Positions 7,725-17,532 of a stretch of DNA of 64,000 nt are shown here, piece after piece; the stretch's first letter is position 1, and each line of letters starts with the position of its first letter. Location: NCBI GenBank assembly GCA_965262785.1, contig OZ253559.1, positions 558,001 through 622,000 on the forward strand, read 5' to 3'. The DNA comes from G965218495 sp965262785. GTDB lineage: Bacteria; Bacteroidota; Rhodothermia; Rhodothermales; Bin80. A program made the translations under genes and the position numbers. The notes under the pieces were generated by a model. It ran no database searches and was not told the origin of the DNA. It saw only the letters and a list, made by a program, of their open reading frames with translations.

Positions 7725-9614
7725 ATAGCACTACCATTTCAGGGTCGTTTTGTGTGCGCCTTGTAGGTGTAGTTTTGGGGCTTGAGGCCCATAATCATGG
7801 CGATCTGGCGCTGGAGCGGACCTTGGTCTGCATCCTTCTTCAACAGAATGCAGGAGCGCCGGTCTGTTGGCAATACGGTCGTGATCCGGTGCCACCGGTT
7901 CAGCTCAAACTGCAGCGTGGTCCAGCTGCTGTGGAGGTCATACTGCTTCAGCTTCGTGCGAATGAGTTGCACCGCCTGATAGGCCAGTACCGAGAGGAAG
8001 ATGTGTGTCCGGATGCGCTCATCCTTGCTGTGGTATAGGGGACGCATGCCCAACTCGGACTTCAGCGAACGAAACGTGCGCTCGATGTCTGCAAGCTTCC
8101 AGTATGTGCGTGCGATTTGCGAGGCAGACCAGTCCGTGTGGCTGGTATGCAGGATGTAGCCGCCCGATGCTTGCGTCTGCTGCTCAAACGCAGACAGGTG
8201 CGTAAAGGTGACCGCCTTCGCGTGCGTACTGTCCTTTTTGCGCAAGACATCGATCTTGTACTGGTACGAGACGCGCTTATGCCTTTCGAGCTCGCGACCG
8301 AGTCTGCGTTGCACCTTGTCGTATTCCTTGACGCAGCGGGGCTTGGAGAGTCCCTCGTGCAGGGTCTTCAGCGCAGCCTCGAACTTTGCGCGCCTGGTGT
8401 TCAGTATGCGATCACCGGTGGCCTTGCGTGCCTCGCTATGCAGGTAGACTTGCAGCGTTCCCTCTTGCTGCTCCAGGCGCCAGGCTTTGATGGAGACCCC
8501 GCTTTGTGTATTCCAGCACTCCTCCGGCGCGCGTTCAGGGGGTGGCGGCGCCTGCGTGCGCTGCACACAGATCCAATCCAGTCCCTTCGACCGCAAGTAC
8601 GCCACATTGGCGCGCGTGGCTATGCCCGCGTCCATGATGACGGTCGCACGAGCGCCATTGAGCCGCTCCATGGCCTGTTGAAGCGTCTTTGGTTCGCTGG
8701 CATTGCCAGCAAGGACGGCTGCGCCACGCACAAAGCCGGACGCGTCCAGCATTAAGGCCAACGTCACCAACGGACAATCCGATCGCTTTTCCTTGCTTCG
8801 TCCATACGCCAGGAGCGCGCCTTTCTTGCGACCCGTGTAGAATGTGTTGGTCAGATCATACAAGATGAGCGTCTCACTAAAGCCCAACAGCCGCTGCGCA
8901 TTGCCATAGAGTCCGTCCATAAGCGCTTCGCGCAGCGCATACAGCCGATCGCCTACGCGGTACAGCGTACTTGCGCACGGGGCCTCCAGCTGCACCAGCT
9001 CCAAAATGGCGGAGGCCTTCATCATCCACTGGTACGTATGCGCCTCACTTCCGGGCGACAACATGCGCCCAACCACCAGAACCAGGGCCATGCGAATAGC
9101 ATCTTCTCGCATGCCCAGCGCGCGTAGCAGCGCCGTGAAGCCGAGTTGCTCCAAGGCTTGCAGGCATACGCGCTCGCCGCCGACCGTGCGTGTATCCGGA
9201 TGATGCACTGCGTCGGTAATGATGGCGTCGCGGTCGTCGCGTCCGGCGTCCACATCGTAGTCCTTCTCACGCAGCCGGCGCACGATCTCGTCCACGGCGC
9301 ATTCGATCTTCTCATCCTCCAGCGGTAGTGCGCGCTGTCCGCGCAGTGCCAGCTCAACCCGCTTGGTTACGGTGGGCCAGTCGGCTTCGGCAATGTCAAA
9401 GTCCTGTCCAAGGTTCAGGATGGTTTTTTGATTGGGCTGGCCATTGACACGTCGGCATTCGAGCAGTCCGTATCCGGTGCGTTGCGTTGCATCTTTGAGC
9501 TTGTAGACTCTCCTGCGGATGTACACGGCGCAGTCGTATTGGCCTGCGCCCAATATAGCGGGTGGGGGCGTTGCCTGTGTGAAGTATTGATGAATAACAC
9601 TAAAATAGCACTAC
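7725..9614 (-). mobile_element. IS1634-family insertion sequence (element 1)
   Basis: The boundaries are proposed from a 10-bp direct repeat, atagcactac, at 7725-7734 and 9605-9614, which tightly brackets the transposase gene. A related bracket (gtagtgccag, on the gene strand) surrounds the second IS1634 element at 10734-12662, so part of the repeat may be element end and part target duplication. No convincing terminal inverted repeat was found next to it. A separate 22-bp inverted repeat with 19 matches lies further out (7642-7663 and 9718-9739) and could mark the real ends instead. Confidence 0.6.
7739..9526 (-). CDS. IS1634-family transposase (element 1)
   Basis: A DDE transposase of about 595 residues. 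Motifs, numbered from the longer frame that opens at 9553: D233 in LYDLTNTFY, D308 in VIMDAGIAT, and a C-terminal glutamate in IERTFRSLKSELG followed by the H..LSVLAYQ helix typical of IS4/IS1634 enzymes. The GTG at 9526 is chosen as the start because the following YIRR lines up with MYIRAT at the start of the second IS1634 transposase in this window; the longer frame adds nine residues with no match. It seems intact. It sits inside a repeat-built membrane-protein locus. Confidence 0.9.
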   Translation of the reverse strand: MYIRRRVYKLKDATQRTGYGLLECRRVNGQPNQKTILNLGQDFDIAEADWPTVTKRVELALRGQRALPLEDEKIECAVDEIVRRLREKDYDVDAGRDDRDAIITDAVHHPDTRTVGGERVCLQALEQLGFTALLRALGMREDAIRMALVLVVGRMLSPGSEAHTYQWMMKASAILELVQLEAPCASTLYRVGDRLYALREALMDGLYGNAQRLLGFSETLILYDLTNTFYTGRKKGALLAYGRSKEKRSDCPLVTLALMLDASGFVRGAAVLAGNASEPKTLQQAMERLNGARATVIMDAGIATRANVAYLRSKGLDWICVQRTQAPPPPERAPEECWNTQSGVSIKAWRLEQQEGTLQVYLHSEARKATGDRILNTRRAKFEAALKTLHEGLSKPRCVKEYDKVQRRLGRELERHKRVSYQYKIDVLRKKDSTHAKAVTFTHLSAFEQQTQASGGYILHTSHTDWSASQIARTYWKLADIERTFRSLKSELGMRPLYHSKDERIRTHIFLSVLAYQAVQLIRTKLKQYDLHSSWTTLQFELNRWHRITTVLPTDRRSCILLKKDADQGPLQRQIAMIMGLKPQNYTYKAHTKRP

Positions 9615-9656
9615 AACAGACTTCATCAATAATAACGGTTATAAACCCTATGAGTA

Positions 9657-9896
9657 CTAGATGATAATCGAGTTAAAGTCGCCTATTTTAACCGTGCCAA
9701 CACCTCGTCCCTCGACAAAAGTGACAAACTTCCGTTGAGATTCGCTGCCCAGCGCGTATAACAGCCAAGCAACACTGAGAATGCTCACGCCTTTCGTCAC
9801 ATTTCTGGTCGAGGGTACAGGCCAGTACGATCCTGATTTCCGCCCAGGTGCATCGAATGAGGCATGCTGGCGTTTGCTCATTGCAACCTCATCCAA
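9657..9896 (-). pseudogene. Fragment of tandem-repeat membrane protein
   Basis: Residues KRQHASFDAPG and VPSTRN, followed by LSVAWLLYALG, match the linker and second-helix part of the repeat units in the frame at 6953-7660 (QQHAYLDTPEG, VVSTRLLV, LLSATWLLRF). It therefore represents a further unit of the same repeat locus on the far side of the IS1634 element. The frame then runs into unrelated residues and stops near the IS boundary. It is read as the 5' remnant of the interrupted gene. The upstream ATG at 9896 may or may not be the original start. Confidence 0.5.
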
Positions 9897-10733
9897 CTGA
9901 CGAAAACAGACGGGAACATGGATAAAATCAAGGAGGAGGATGCTCGGCCACTACAGGAGAATCCTAGGTTGACGGAGGAGAATGCCAAACAAGTTGGGGT
10001 CGCGCAAAAACGCAGACCTATAGAATTCAGATACGCGTCAGGAAGAAAGCTGTGCTTGCTCAAGAAACGCCCTATTGTCTAACGTATAGTATATTCGGGA
10101 ACAACCACAATTTAAAGCTCGTGAAGATGGCGGAGAGATTCAAGGCTTCGCAACTCGCGGCTCCGCTTCAAATATAGAAGCGTGGCGGTGGTTGCGCTCC
10201 ACTGCCCACCTTGGCTAAGAGATTCTTTCCGGCGCAGGCTACGACACTACCCGGGCGCAGTGCGCCGAAGCTGCACCTATCCCATCAGTGAATCTCAAGG
10301 CACGTACGACCGACGGCCTTGGCGCGCGGCCGGTCGCGGGCTAGAACTGCGCTGGTAGGCCGTCTTTTTTGGCCCTGCGTGTAGGTGCTTACCACGACCC
10401 TGCGACAGCCTGTGCTACGTCGTTGAGGTTTCTGATTTGAGGGCAGCATCCCGCGCTGCGCGGTTGCCTTCCTGGCGACGCTGCGAGGATTCCAGACGAC
10501 ACCAGGGTAGGTTCAGCTCCAGAAATTACGCTGTGATGCGCTATCTGGTCTATGGCCGCAGCTGTTGCCATGGCCCGACTTCGCCATTTTGGGAACCAAC
10601 CGTGGCCCAAGGGGGGCTAAGCCAAGTACTCCCAGCCCACTTTTCGCCCATTTCAGGCCCTTTTTAGCCGTATTTCGGGGCTATATGGTGAAGAATACGT
10701 GAAGTTGAACGTATTCGGCTGAAAAAGGCCAGT
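9897..10733. other. No recognisable gene; contains a perfect hairpin
   Basis: About 840 bp between two IS1634 elements. A + frame opening at 9917 (MDKIKEEDARPLQ, lysine-rich, 54 residues) overlaps nothing but has no known domain. Near the right end, GAATACGT (10693-10700) and ACGTATTC (10709-10716) form a perfect 8-bp inverted repeat with an 8-bp loop, about 20 bp before the second IS1634 bracket repeat. Nothing else supportable was found. Confidence 0.4.
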
Positions 10734-12662
10734 GTAGTGCCAGGATTGTTGGTAGGGACTTGCTACAGGTGCGCCCATGCACTATCTTGGAGTCGGCATT
10801 GACCTGCAGACACCATGTACATACGGGCGACCAAGACCCACGCAAAGAAAGGTGAAGCGCGACACAGCTACCGCCTGGTACGCAGCGACCGCATCGGCGG
10901 GAAGGTGCGCCAGTCGACCCTGCTGAACCTGGGCGTCCACTTTGACACGCCCCGTGACCAGTGGGGCACCTTGGTGCTTCACATAGAGAATTTGTTGCAG
11001 GGGCAGCCGACGCTCGTGTTCGATCCCGACCTGCAGCACACCGCCGAAGCCATTGTCGCGCAGCTACGCGCACGCGGCATAGGTGCACACGCGAAGCCGG
11101 AGGGTGAGCCTGACAGCGTCATGACGGTGGACATGGACTCCCTTGAGCACCCGGAGCATGCTCGCAGCGTGGGCGCAGAGCGCGTCTGCCTTCAGGCGCT
11201 TGAGGATCTGGGACTGAAAGACACGCTGATCCAGGCCGGTGCCAAGGAGCGCGACGCGCGCCTGGCCGTAGCGCTGGTGGTCGCACGCATGCTGCATCCC
11301 AACAGCGAACGGGCTACGCTTCAGTGGTTGCAAAGCAGGTCGACGACGCTGGACCTGCTGGGGCTGCGCCCCGGCAGGAAAGTGTCGTTAGCGAAGCTGT
11401 ATCGCATTGGGGACCTGCTCTGGGAGCACAACCAAGCGATTCAGCAAGCGCTCTTCCAAAAGGAGCGGACGCTCTTGAGCCTGCCGGAGACCGTTGTTTT
11501 TTATGACCTGACCAACACCCATTACCATGGCCGACAGCACGGCGAGTACCTGGCCTATGGACGTTCGAAGCAAAAGCGTTCCGATTGTCCGCTGGTGACG
11601 CTCGGGCTGGTGCTCGATGGCGCGGGCTTCCCGCGCACCTGCGAGATCTTGCCCGGCAACGTCTCGGAGCCCGGCACGCTGCAGGACGCTATCGAGCGTC
11701 TGAACGCCAGCGTGGACGGCCAGAAGCCGACGGTGGTCATGGATGCAGGGATCGCTACGGAAGCAAACGTGTCCTGGCTGGCAGAACAGGGCTACGACTG
11801 GATCTGCGTACACCGGGGTAAGCGGCCCCTGCCGCCAGAGCGGGAGCCCGACAGTACGCTGACCACGCAGGCTGGACACGCCGTACGCGTGTGGCAGTTG
11901 CAGCAAAAGAAGCAGGAGATGCTGCTCTATGCCGTCAGCGAAGCCAGAAAGCACAAGGAAGAGCAGATCCTCCAGCGCCGGCGCACGCTACTGGAAGCAG
12001 CCCTCACCTCGCTGCACGAAGGGCTGCAGAAGCCCTACCATACCAAGCGGCTCAAGAAGGTCGTAGAGCAGGTCGGACGCATAAAAGAGCGATATGCCCG
12101 CGTATCTCATCAGTACGAAGTGACGGTTGTAGAAGGGAGTGGCCCCAACGCCAAGGCCGTGACGTTTGCACGCAAGACGCAGTGGGAAGAGGCCGATGAG
12201 GCCCTGGGGGGCTACGTGCTGCGCACCAGTCAGACGGGATGGGACCTTAAGCACATTGTAGCCACGTATTGGCGGCTGTCCGAGGTGGAGGCCACCTTCC
12301 GCTCGTTGAAGTCGGAACTGGGGATGCGGCCGCTTTACCACAGCAAGGACGCACGCATCGCAGCGCACATCAGTATAGCTGTGTATGCCTATCACGCCGT
12401 GCACCTGATCCGGACCCGATTGAAGGCGCAAGACATCCACACCAGCTGGAAGACGCTTCGCCAGAAGCTGAGCGCCTGGCAACGGGTGATGACAACCGTA
12501 AAGGACACCCAGGGCCAGGTGATTGTCAACGTGCAGGACGAGCGCCCAAGGGCAGAGCTGGCTCAGATAGCGCGCATCTGCGGCGTCACGCCCAGCCTGC
12601 ATCGGCAACGCTACGTGCGCCAGGACTAAGGCAGGCGCACGGCGTTAGAAAAGTAGTGCCAG
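10734..12662 (+). mobile_element. IS1634-family insertion sequence (element 2)
   Basis: Bracketed by a perfect 10-bp direct repeat gtagtgccag at 10734-10743 and 12653-12662. The gene-strand bracket of element 1 is gtagtgctat, so the core GTAGTGC is shared by all four ends while the last bases differ between elements and agree within each element. That pattern fits a conserved terminal motif abutting a short target duplication, but the exact boundary could not be fixed. One intact transposase gene fills the element. Confidence 0.6.
10815..12629 (+). CDS. IS1634-family transposase (element 2)
   Basis: A 604-residue DDE transposase, clearly homologous to but well diverged from the element-1 enzyme. 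Motifs: the D of FYDLTNTHYHG, the D of VVMDAGIAT and the E of VEATFRSLKSELG, followed by the same MRPLYHSKD block. The start MYIRATKTH is typical of the family. Because the two enzymes differ throughout, elements 1 and 2 are different insertion sequences and not recent duplicates. It appears intact. Confidence 0.92.
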   Translation: MYIRATKTHAKKGEARHSYRLVRSDRIGGKVRQSTLLNLGVHFDTPRDQWGTLVLHIENLLQGQPTLVFDPDLQHTAEAIVAQLRARGIGAHAKPEGEPDSVMTVDMDSLEHPEHARSVGAERVCLQALEDLGLKDTLIQAGAKERDARLAVALVVARMLHPNSERATLQWLQSRSTTLDLLGLRPGRKVSLAKLYRIGDLLWEHNQAIQQALFQKERTLLSLPETVVFYDLTNTHYHGRQHGEYLAYGRSKQKRSDCPLVTLGLVLDGAGFPRTCEILPGNVSEPGTLQDAIERLNASVDGQKPTVVMDAGIATEANVSWLAEQGYDWICVHRGKRPLPPEREPDSTLTTQAGHAVRVWQLQQKKQEMLLYAVSEARKHKEEQILQRRRTLLEAALTSLHEGLQKPYHTKRLKKVVEQVGRIKERYARVSHQYEVTVVEGSGPNAKAVTFARKTQWEEADEALGGYVLRTSQTGWDLKHIVATYWRLSEVEATFRSLKSELGMRPLYHSKDARIAAHISIAVYAYHAVHLIRTRLKAQDIHTSWKTLRQKLSAWQRVMTTVKDTQGQVIVNVQDERPRAELAQIARICGVTPSLHRQRYVRQD

Positions 12663-12688
12663 CCAGGCGGGAGTACACCCTTTTCTTA

Positions 12689-13248
12689 TATGTGGAGAAT
12701 GTGTCCACCTATACTGTTTGAGTCATAAAATGGCGAAGTAGAGATGGGACCGTGGCAGATATGCTCTCGGTGAGACAACGTCAGACTGCTCACAACCAAT
12801 ACGCTGTTCCGTTCGTAGCGATGCGACAGCAGATGGAAGCGTACCTCCATTTCCAGTCTGTCGTGCTTCACATTCCCTTTGCTGTCGAAGGTCATGGCCT
12901 CGCAGCGCCCAGGCCGCCTTAGTAGCCGCGGCATGCGCAATACCCGCCTGGGCCGAAAGAGCTCCTGAGTAGGGTGCTGAAGTGGTAGAACTCTGCCCTG
13001 TGGCGCCGGAAGACCAGTGACCGGCCGAGGGCACAGACCAAGTGGGTCTTGCCACTGCCAAGAGGGCCAAGGGCCAGAACGTCTTCTTTACGGTCCACAA
13101 GGCCCCCCTCAAACAATACGCTCAGGCGGTGATCATTCCGCACAGGCAACCCGCCCCCGATCAATAGTATCGAGCGTTTTCTGCTGCGGAGTCCGCGATT
13201 TTCGGAGCCACTGATAGGCACGGTTGTTGCGGCGATTCTGTTCGTCAA
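12689..13248 (-). pseudogene. istB: istB (IS21 helper ATPase) remnant, frameshifted
   Basis: The first part of the minus-strand reading carries an AAA+ Walker A motif in LALGPLGSGKTHL followed by VCALGRSL, as in IstB/DnaC-like helpers of IS21 elements. The C-terminal part lies in a different frame (12689-12940) with SHRYERNSVLVVSS and a final GGHILHI, matching the usual RYE(R)xSxIxTSN and HxLxI endings of IstB. The middle, with the Walker B region, is scrambled. No istA was seen. It is a decayed IS21 fragment with no likely activity. Confidence 0.7.
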
Positions 13249-13529
13249 TGAATGTCGTTAGCACTTAACGCTCAATGATTCACGCCGGGTCCTGGCGGCC
13301 TTCCCCGTATAGTGGGCCCGTATCGAGCTCCTTCAGCCCGGGCTGCCAGACGCAATTCAGTGCCGCCGTCGTCGGGGCCTTCGCCGCCCGGTTTCCTCAC
13401 AGGCCGCAGGCCATGTCTCTTGCCGCAACAGGCGATCGTAGCGGCTTATTTTCATTGCCAGCACTTGTGCCAGCGGAAGGGGAGCCGCTGGCCCACTGTC
13501 GCAACTCACTATTCGAATTAGTGTTTTAA

Positions 13530-16500
13530 TTGAAATCTTACGCACACGTCATTATAGTAAAGAACCACCTTACCTGTCTGGTTGGCCTCGCAATGTTGCT
13601 GAGTACCGTCGCAGCCGCCCAGCCCACTGAAACTTCTGCGCCCTATAGCCCAGGATTCGTCTGGATTCAAGCCGCAGAGGGGGTAACCGTCTCTGCGGTT
13701 GCCGGCAAGACAGGACTTGCAGTCTTCGATCAGGAAGCTGCCCAATTTGGCGTCTTCGAAGTCGCAAAGGCCTTTCCCTTCATAGACCGCGTGGCAGAGA
13801 CGCGAGAGCTGGCTGCTAGCACCAGGGCGCTGCAACGAATCTATTCCGTGCGTCACGACGAGTCCTTTGACTCCGGGCTGGTAGCCGCCGCCCTGGCGCG
13901 GGATCCGAATATAGTCTACGCCGAACCGAGGTTTTTGCGCGCGCCGACATGGGATCCAGCCTCTGCCGAGGCGGGCGCTAAGGCTCTTCCTGACACGCCT
14001 AATGACCCCCTATACGCGCAAGCAGCGTACATGCGTCGTCTTCGCATGGCCGACGCCTGGGATGTGGTCAAGGGCGAGCAGGGTGATGTCGTGATTGCTG
14101 TAGTGGAGTTGGGCATGGACTTGGGCCATGAGGACCTTCGGGGCACGCTGTGGACCAATCCGGGTGAGATTCCGAACAACGGCATAGACGACGACGCGAA
14201 CGGGTACGTGGACGACGTACACGGTTGGGATTTTCGCACGAATTCGCCTGTTGCCACGGGTTCCGCGAGTGATTACTTGGTAATGCATGGCGCGGCGGTG
14301 GCCGGCGCCGCCTCGGCGGAGGCCGACAACAGCATAGGATTGGCCGGCACCAGTTGGAATGCCAAGCTCATGCCGGTGGTTGGCTATGGCGTAGGTATTA
14401 CGTATGCAGCCCTCAATGGAGCCGATATCATCAATACTAGCTACGGAGGATCCGGCTATTCCACTTTCGGAGCACAGGTCACACAATCGGCCCTGGACGA
14501 AGGGGCGCTGGTAGTAGCTGCCGCTGGCAACAATGGGGTCAATTTCGACCAGGACCCCTTCTACCCCGCCGCCAATGCTGGTGTGCTCAGCGTTGGCGGC
14601 ACGCTGGCGGGATCGGATGTGAATTACTACAATTACGGCAGAAGCATAAACGTATTTGCCGCCGGACGGGACGTCATCGTTCCACGTCCAGGCGATGCGT
14701 ATGGCAGAGACAATGGCACGTCATTTGCCTCCCCAATGGTGGCGGGAATTGCCGCGCTGGTTAAGACGGCGAACCCGAGTTTTTCGCCGCATCAGGTGCG
14801 CGAACAGGTGCGCCTGACGGCTGACAACATCGATGCTGCCAATGATGCCTCTCTGGCGGGTCTTCTGGGTCGCGGGAGGGTCAACGCGTACCGCGCTGTC
14901 ACGGAGAGCGGCTTCCCCGCCATCCGAATGACCAGGGCGCAACTCACGGGTGGGGAGCGGGCGCTCGAGAGTGGCGAATCTGCGGAAATAATCGCAACGC
15001 TAGTCAACTATATGGCAGACACTCAAAACTTGACGATTGAGTGGTTTTCAGATGCCGAATTCGTCACTTTCGATGATGGCCCGGTCAGTGTTGGTCGATT
15101 GGGAACAGGAGAGAGTAGATTCGTCACAACCAAGTTCCATTTGAACGAGGATACGCCGTATCGTTCGCGCTTTTTTGTTTCTCCCCGAGCACAGGATGGC
15201 ACCTACGACGATGCACCTGATGTCGTGCGACTGATGGCCAATGAGGGTGAAACACTCGAGCACGCCACTGGCGGAATGGGATTCACTATTACCACCGAAG
15301 GGAATATTGGCTTCTTGGACACCCGCCATGGCGGATCAGGCCAAGGTGTTTGGGTTTACGACGCGAATAATCAAAGACGGTCAATACTACATGAGGGCGG
15401 CCTGCTGGTGGCCGCCGGACCAAATGCCGTGTCCGACTGCCTGTACAGTGACGAAAGACAGTATCAGACAAACCCTCAGGACATGGACTGGATTCCGCAA
15501 CGGGGGGCCAGTCTGGAGATCCAGGACCCCGGGAATCTGGTGGCGCAGGAAGGGCGCATGGAGCTCGTGGATACCCGTGCCACTAACCCCATAGGCGTTG
15601 AAGTGCTCCAGGAGAGCTTTGTCGACACCGCAGCGGAGAACGAGGACTTTGTCATTTTGCGATACACTATCGCCAATCCGACCGGAGTCGAATTGACGAA
15701 TATCCACATAGGTCTGGGGCTCACCTGGAATGTGAGTTCCAATCTAGGCCAGGATTATGCCCGATTCGACGGGACCAGGAATCTCGGCATTCAGCAGGAT
15801 GCGGCCTCCAACCCTTCGTTGGCTGTTGGTGCCATGCCACTCTCAGCGAACGCGCCCGTGCACTTTCGGGCCCTCCAACCCCAGGAATCACGGACGGACC
15901 AATCGAAATGGTCATATCTGACCGGTGGTATCCAGAGTCCTGGATCTGGAGCCAGTTCCTGGGCACAGGTGACGGGGCTGGGCCCGTTCACGATAGCTCC
16001 GGGCCAGGAAATCCAGGTGGCTTTTGCGGTGGTTACCGGGCGCAGCAGGGATGATCTCTTCCAGAATGCGGACAATGCCAAGGCGCTGTGGGAAAGCACC
16101 TTGCTGCAGGCGCCGACAGCCCAGTTCATCCAGAACGTTGATGGGTCGCCGCTCGACGTATACGTTGACGGCCAGCGCGTCTTTGACGACTGGACGTTCC
16201 AGTCAGCCTCGGCATTCGATGCGCTCTCCCAGGGCGAACACACGATCGACGTGGTTAGAGGGGGGGATGGCGACAATGCCCAACCGCTGCGCTCACAGTC
16301 GATAAGCGTTGGCACGGCCACCGACTACCATGTGATAGCGCACGGCAAAGGTGAGGATGTGGACCTCGTGTTCGTGGATGATGTGCGACGGAGCCATGAC
16401 GAGGACGACCAGGCAGTTTTCTACGTGACGCATGGAGCCAGGGACCTGGAGGCGGTAGACGTGCGCCTGCTGCAGCCGGGAGGCGCGGCTGTGGTACTCC

Positions 16501-17048
16501 TTGACGATGCGGCCTACGGCGCCGCCGGCAGCTACGTGGCGGTGTCGCCAGGGTCGCACGAGATAGAAGTGGTGGCTGCAAGCGACCAACGCCTAATTAA
16601 TAGGTATGAATTTGATCTGGGTGGCCTTTCCCGGCAGGCCTTCGTGCTGAGTCTCTCCGGCTCGGGCACCTCGGCCAGGGAAGGCCTGACCATGATCGGC
16701 GTGCAGGCCGACGGGACGGTCTTTTTTCCTTCAGGTGTGACACGGATTGGCGATCAGACAGAACTGCCGGAGCATTTTGTGCTCCACGGCAACTATCCCA
16801 ACCCATTCAATCCACACACGACCATTCTGGTGGATTTGCCCATGTCGGCGACAGTCATGGTAGAGGTGTTTGACGTGCTGGGTCGCGCTGTCCTGCGAAG
16901 CGTACCCGAAGAATTGGAGGCGGGCAGCCTGCGAGCCATCAGGATGGACGTTGCGCAGCTGGCCTCCGGCACGTACCCCTACCGTGTACGTGCCGTAACA
17001 GTTACCGGGATCGAGAGTCGAACAGGCCAAATGACCATCCTAAGGTAG
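13530..17048 (+). CDS. Secreted subtilisin-like (S8) protein with sorting domain, altered triad
   Basis: A 1,172-residue exported protein. Signal peptide about residues 1-30 (VGLAMLLSTVAAAQ), an N-terminal propeptide-like segment, then an S8 peptidase domain about 160-460. The expected triad is H253 (HGAAVAG), N334 of the oxyanion hole (AAGNNG) and S398 (GTSFASPMVAG). The position of the catalytic Asp is E193 (VVELGMD instead of V-I-D-T-G), and the second H of HGTH is A. The middle is large and beta-rich. The C-terminus has YPNPFNP, a FlgD-like/type IX secretion sorting domain. The protein should reach the cell surface. Whether it is an active protease is uncertain because D-to-E is rarely tolerated. 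Convergent with the lipoprotein gene downstream. Confidence 0.9.
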   Translation: MKSYAHVIIVKNHLTCLVGLAMLLSTVAAAQPTETSAPYSPGFVWIQAAEGVTVSAVAGKTGLAVFDQEAAQFGVFEVAKAFPFIDRVAETRELAASTRALQRIYSVRHDESFDSGLVAAALARDPNIVYAEPRFLRAPTWDPASAEAGAKALPDTPNDPLYAQAAYMRRLRMADAWDVVKGEQGDVVIAVVELGMDLGHEDLRGTLWTNPGEIPNNGIDDDANGYVDDVHGWDFRTNSPVATGSASDYLVMHGAAVAGAASAEADNSIGLAGTSWNAKLMPVVGYGVGITYAALNGADIINTSYGGSGYSTFGAQVTQSALDEGALVVAAAGNNGVNFDQDPFYPAANAGVLSVGGTLAGSDVNYYNYGRSINVFAAGRDVIVPRPGDAYGRDNGTSFASPMVAGIAALVKTANPSFSPHQVREQVRLTADNIDAANDASLAGLLGRGRVNAYRAVTESGFPAIRMTRAQLTGGERALESGESAEIIATLVNYMADTQNLTIEWFSDAEFVTFDDGPVSVGRLGTGESRFVTTKFHLNEDTPYRSRFFVSPRAQDGTYDDAPDVVRLMANEGETLEHATGGMGFTITTEGNIGFLDTRHGGSGQGVWVYDANNQRRSILHEGGLLVAAGPNAVSDCLYSDERQYQTNPQDMDWIPQRGASLEIQDPGNLVAQEGRMELVDTRATNPIGVEVLQESFVDTAAENEDFVILRYTIANPTGVELTNIHIGLGLTWNVSSNLGQDYARFDGTRNLGIQQDAASNPSLAVGAMPLSANAPVHFRALQPQESRTDQSKWSYLTGGIQSPGSGASSWAQVTGLGPFTIAPGQEIQVAFAVVTGRSRDDLFQNADNAKALWESTLLQAPTAQFIQNVDGSPLDVYVDGQRVFDDWTFQSASAFDALSQGEHTIDVVRGGDGDNAQPLRSQSISVGTATDYHVIAHGKGEDVDLVFVDDVRRSHDEDDQAVFYVTHGARDLEAVDVRLLQPGGAAVVLLDDAAYGAAGSYVAVSPGSHEIEVVAASDQRLINRYEFDLGGLSRQAFVLSLSGSGTSAREGLTMIGVQADGTVFFPSGVTRIGDQTELPEHFVLHGNYPNPFNPHTTILVDLPMSATVMVEVFDVLGRAVLRSVPEELEAGSLRAIRMDVAQLASGTYPYRVRAVTVTGIESRTGQMTILR

Positions 17049-17532
17049 CCCTCAAAGGCGCCACCGTTCCTGACAGCAGTCGCGTTTGGTCCAGTCAAGG
17101 CCACAACTTCATTGGACCGGGTCCGGATGCTCGGCGATCGCGATGCAATTCACTATTACGAGTATGATGCGCGCTCGGTCCGTGAGCAATTTGCGGGCTA
17201 GAATTCTGCCGTACGCAAAAGCGACTGGAGGTACGTGCGGTGACGGCAGCAGCACAATTGCCCGTGAGCGCATACAAGGCGTTACCGCGAACATGCGCAA
17301 TGCGTTTGGCAAGGCTGCGGCGAGCTATCATGAGCGCGATCTTGCAGTTGCTTGGGTCCGGGCTCTGCCTCGAATGACGTTCAATGCGCTATGCGGTTTA
17401 CATCGCGTACCATCCTTGTGCTAGTGTACGCTAGTCGAGCGCCGCAGCCCAGCAAGAATTGCGCAGATTCTCTAAGAGGCTCATTTTGCGCGATGAGGAC
17501 ACGCACCATAGCTGCACACGAGCGGAGCCGAG
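17049..17532. other. No recognisable gene
   Basis: 484 bp between the protease and the convergent lipoprotein gene. Overlapping open frames on both strands lack domains or start signals. No strong hairpin followed by a T-run was found. Confidence 0.4.
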
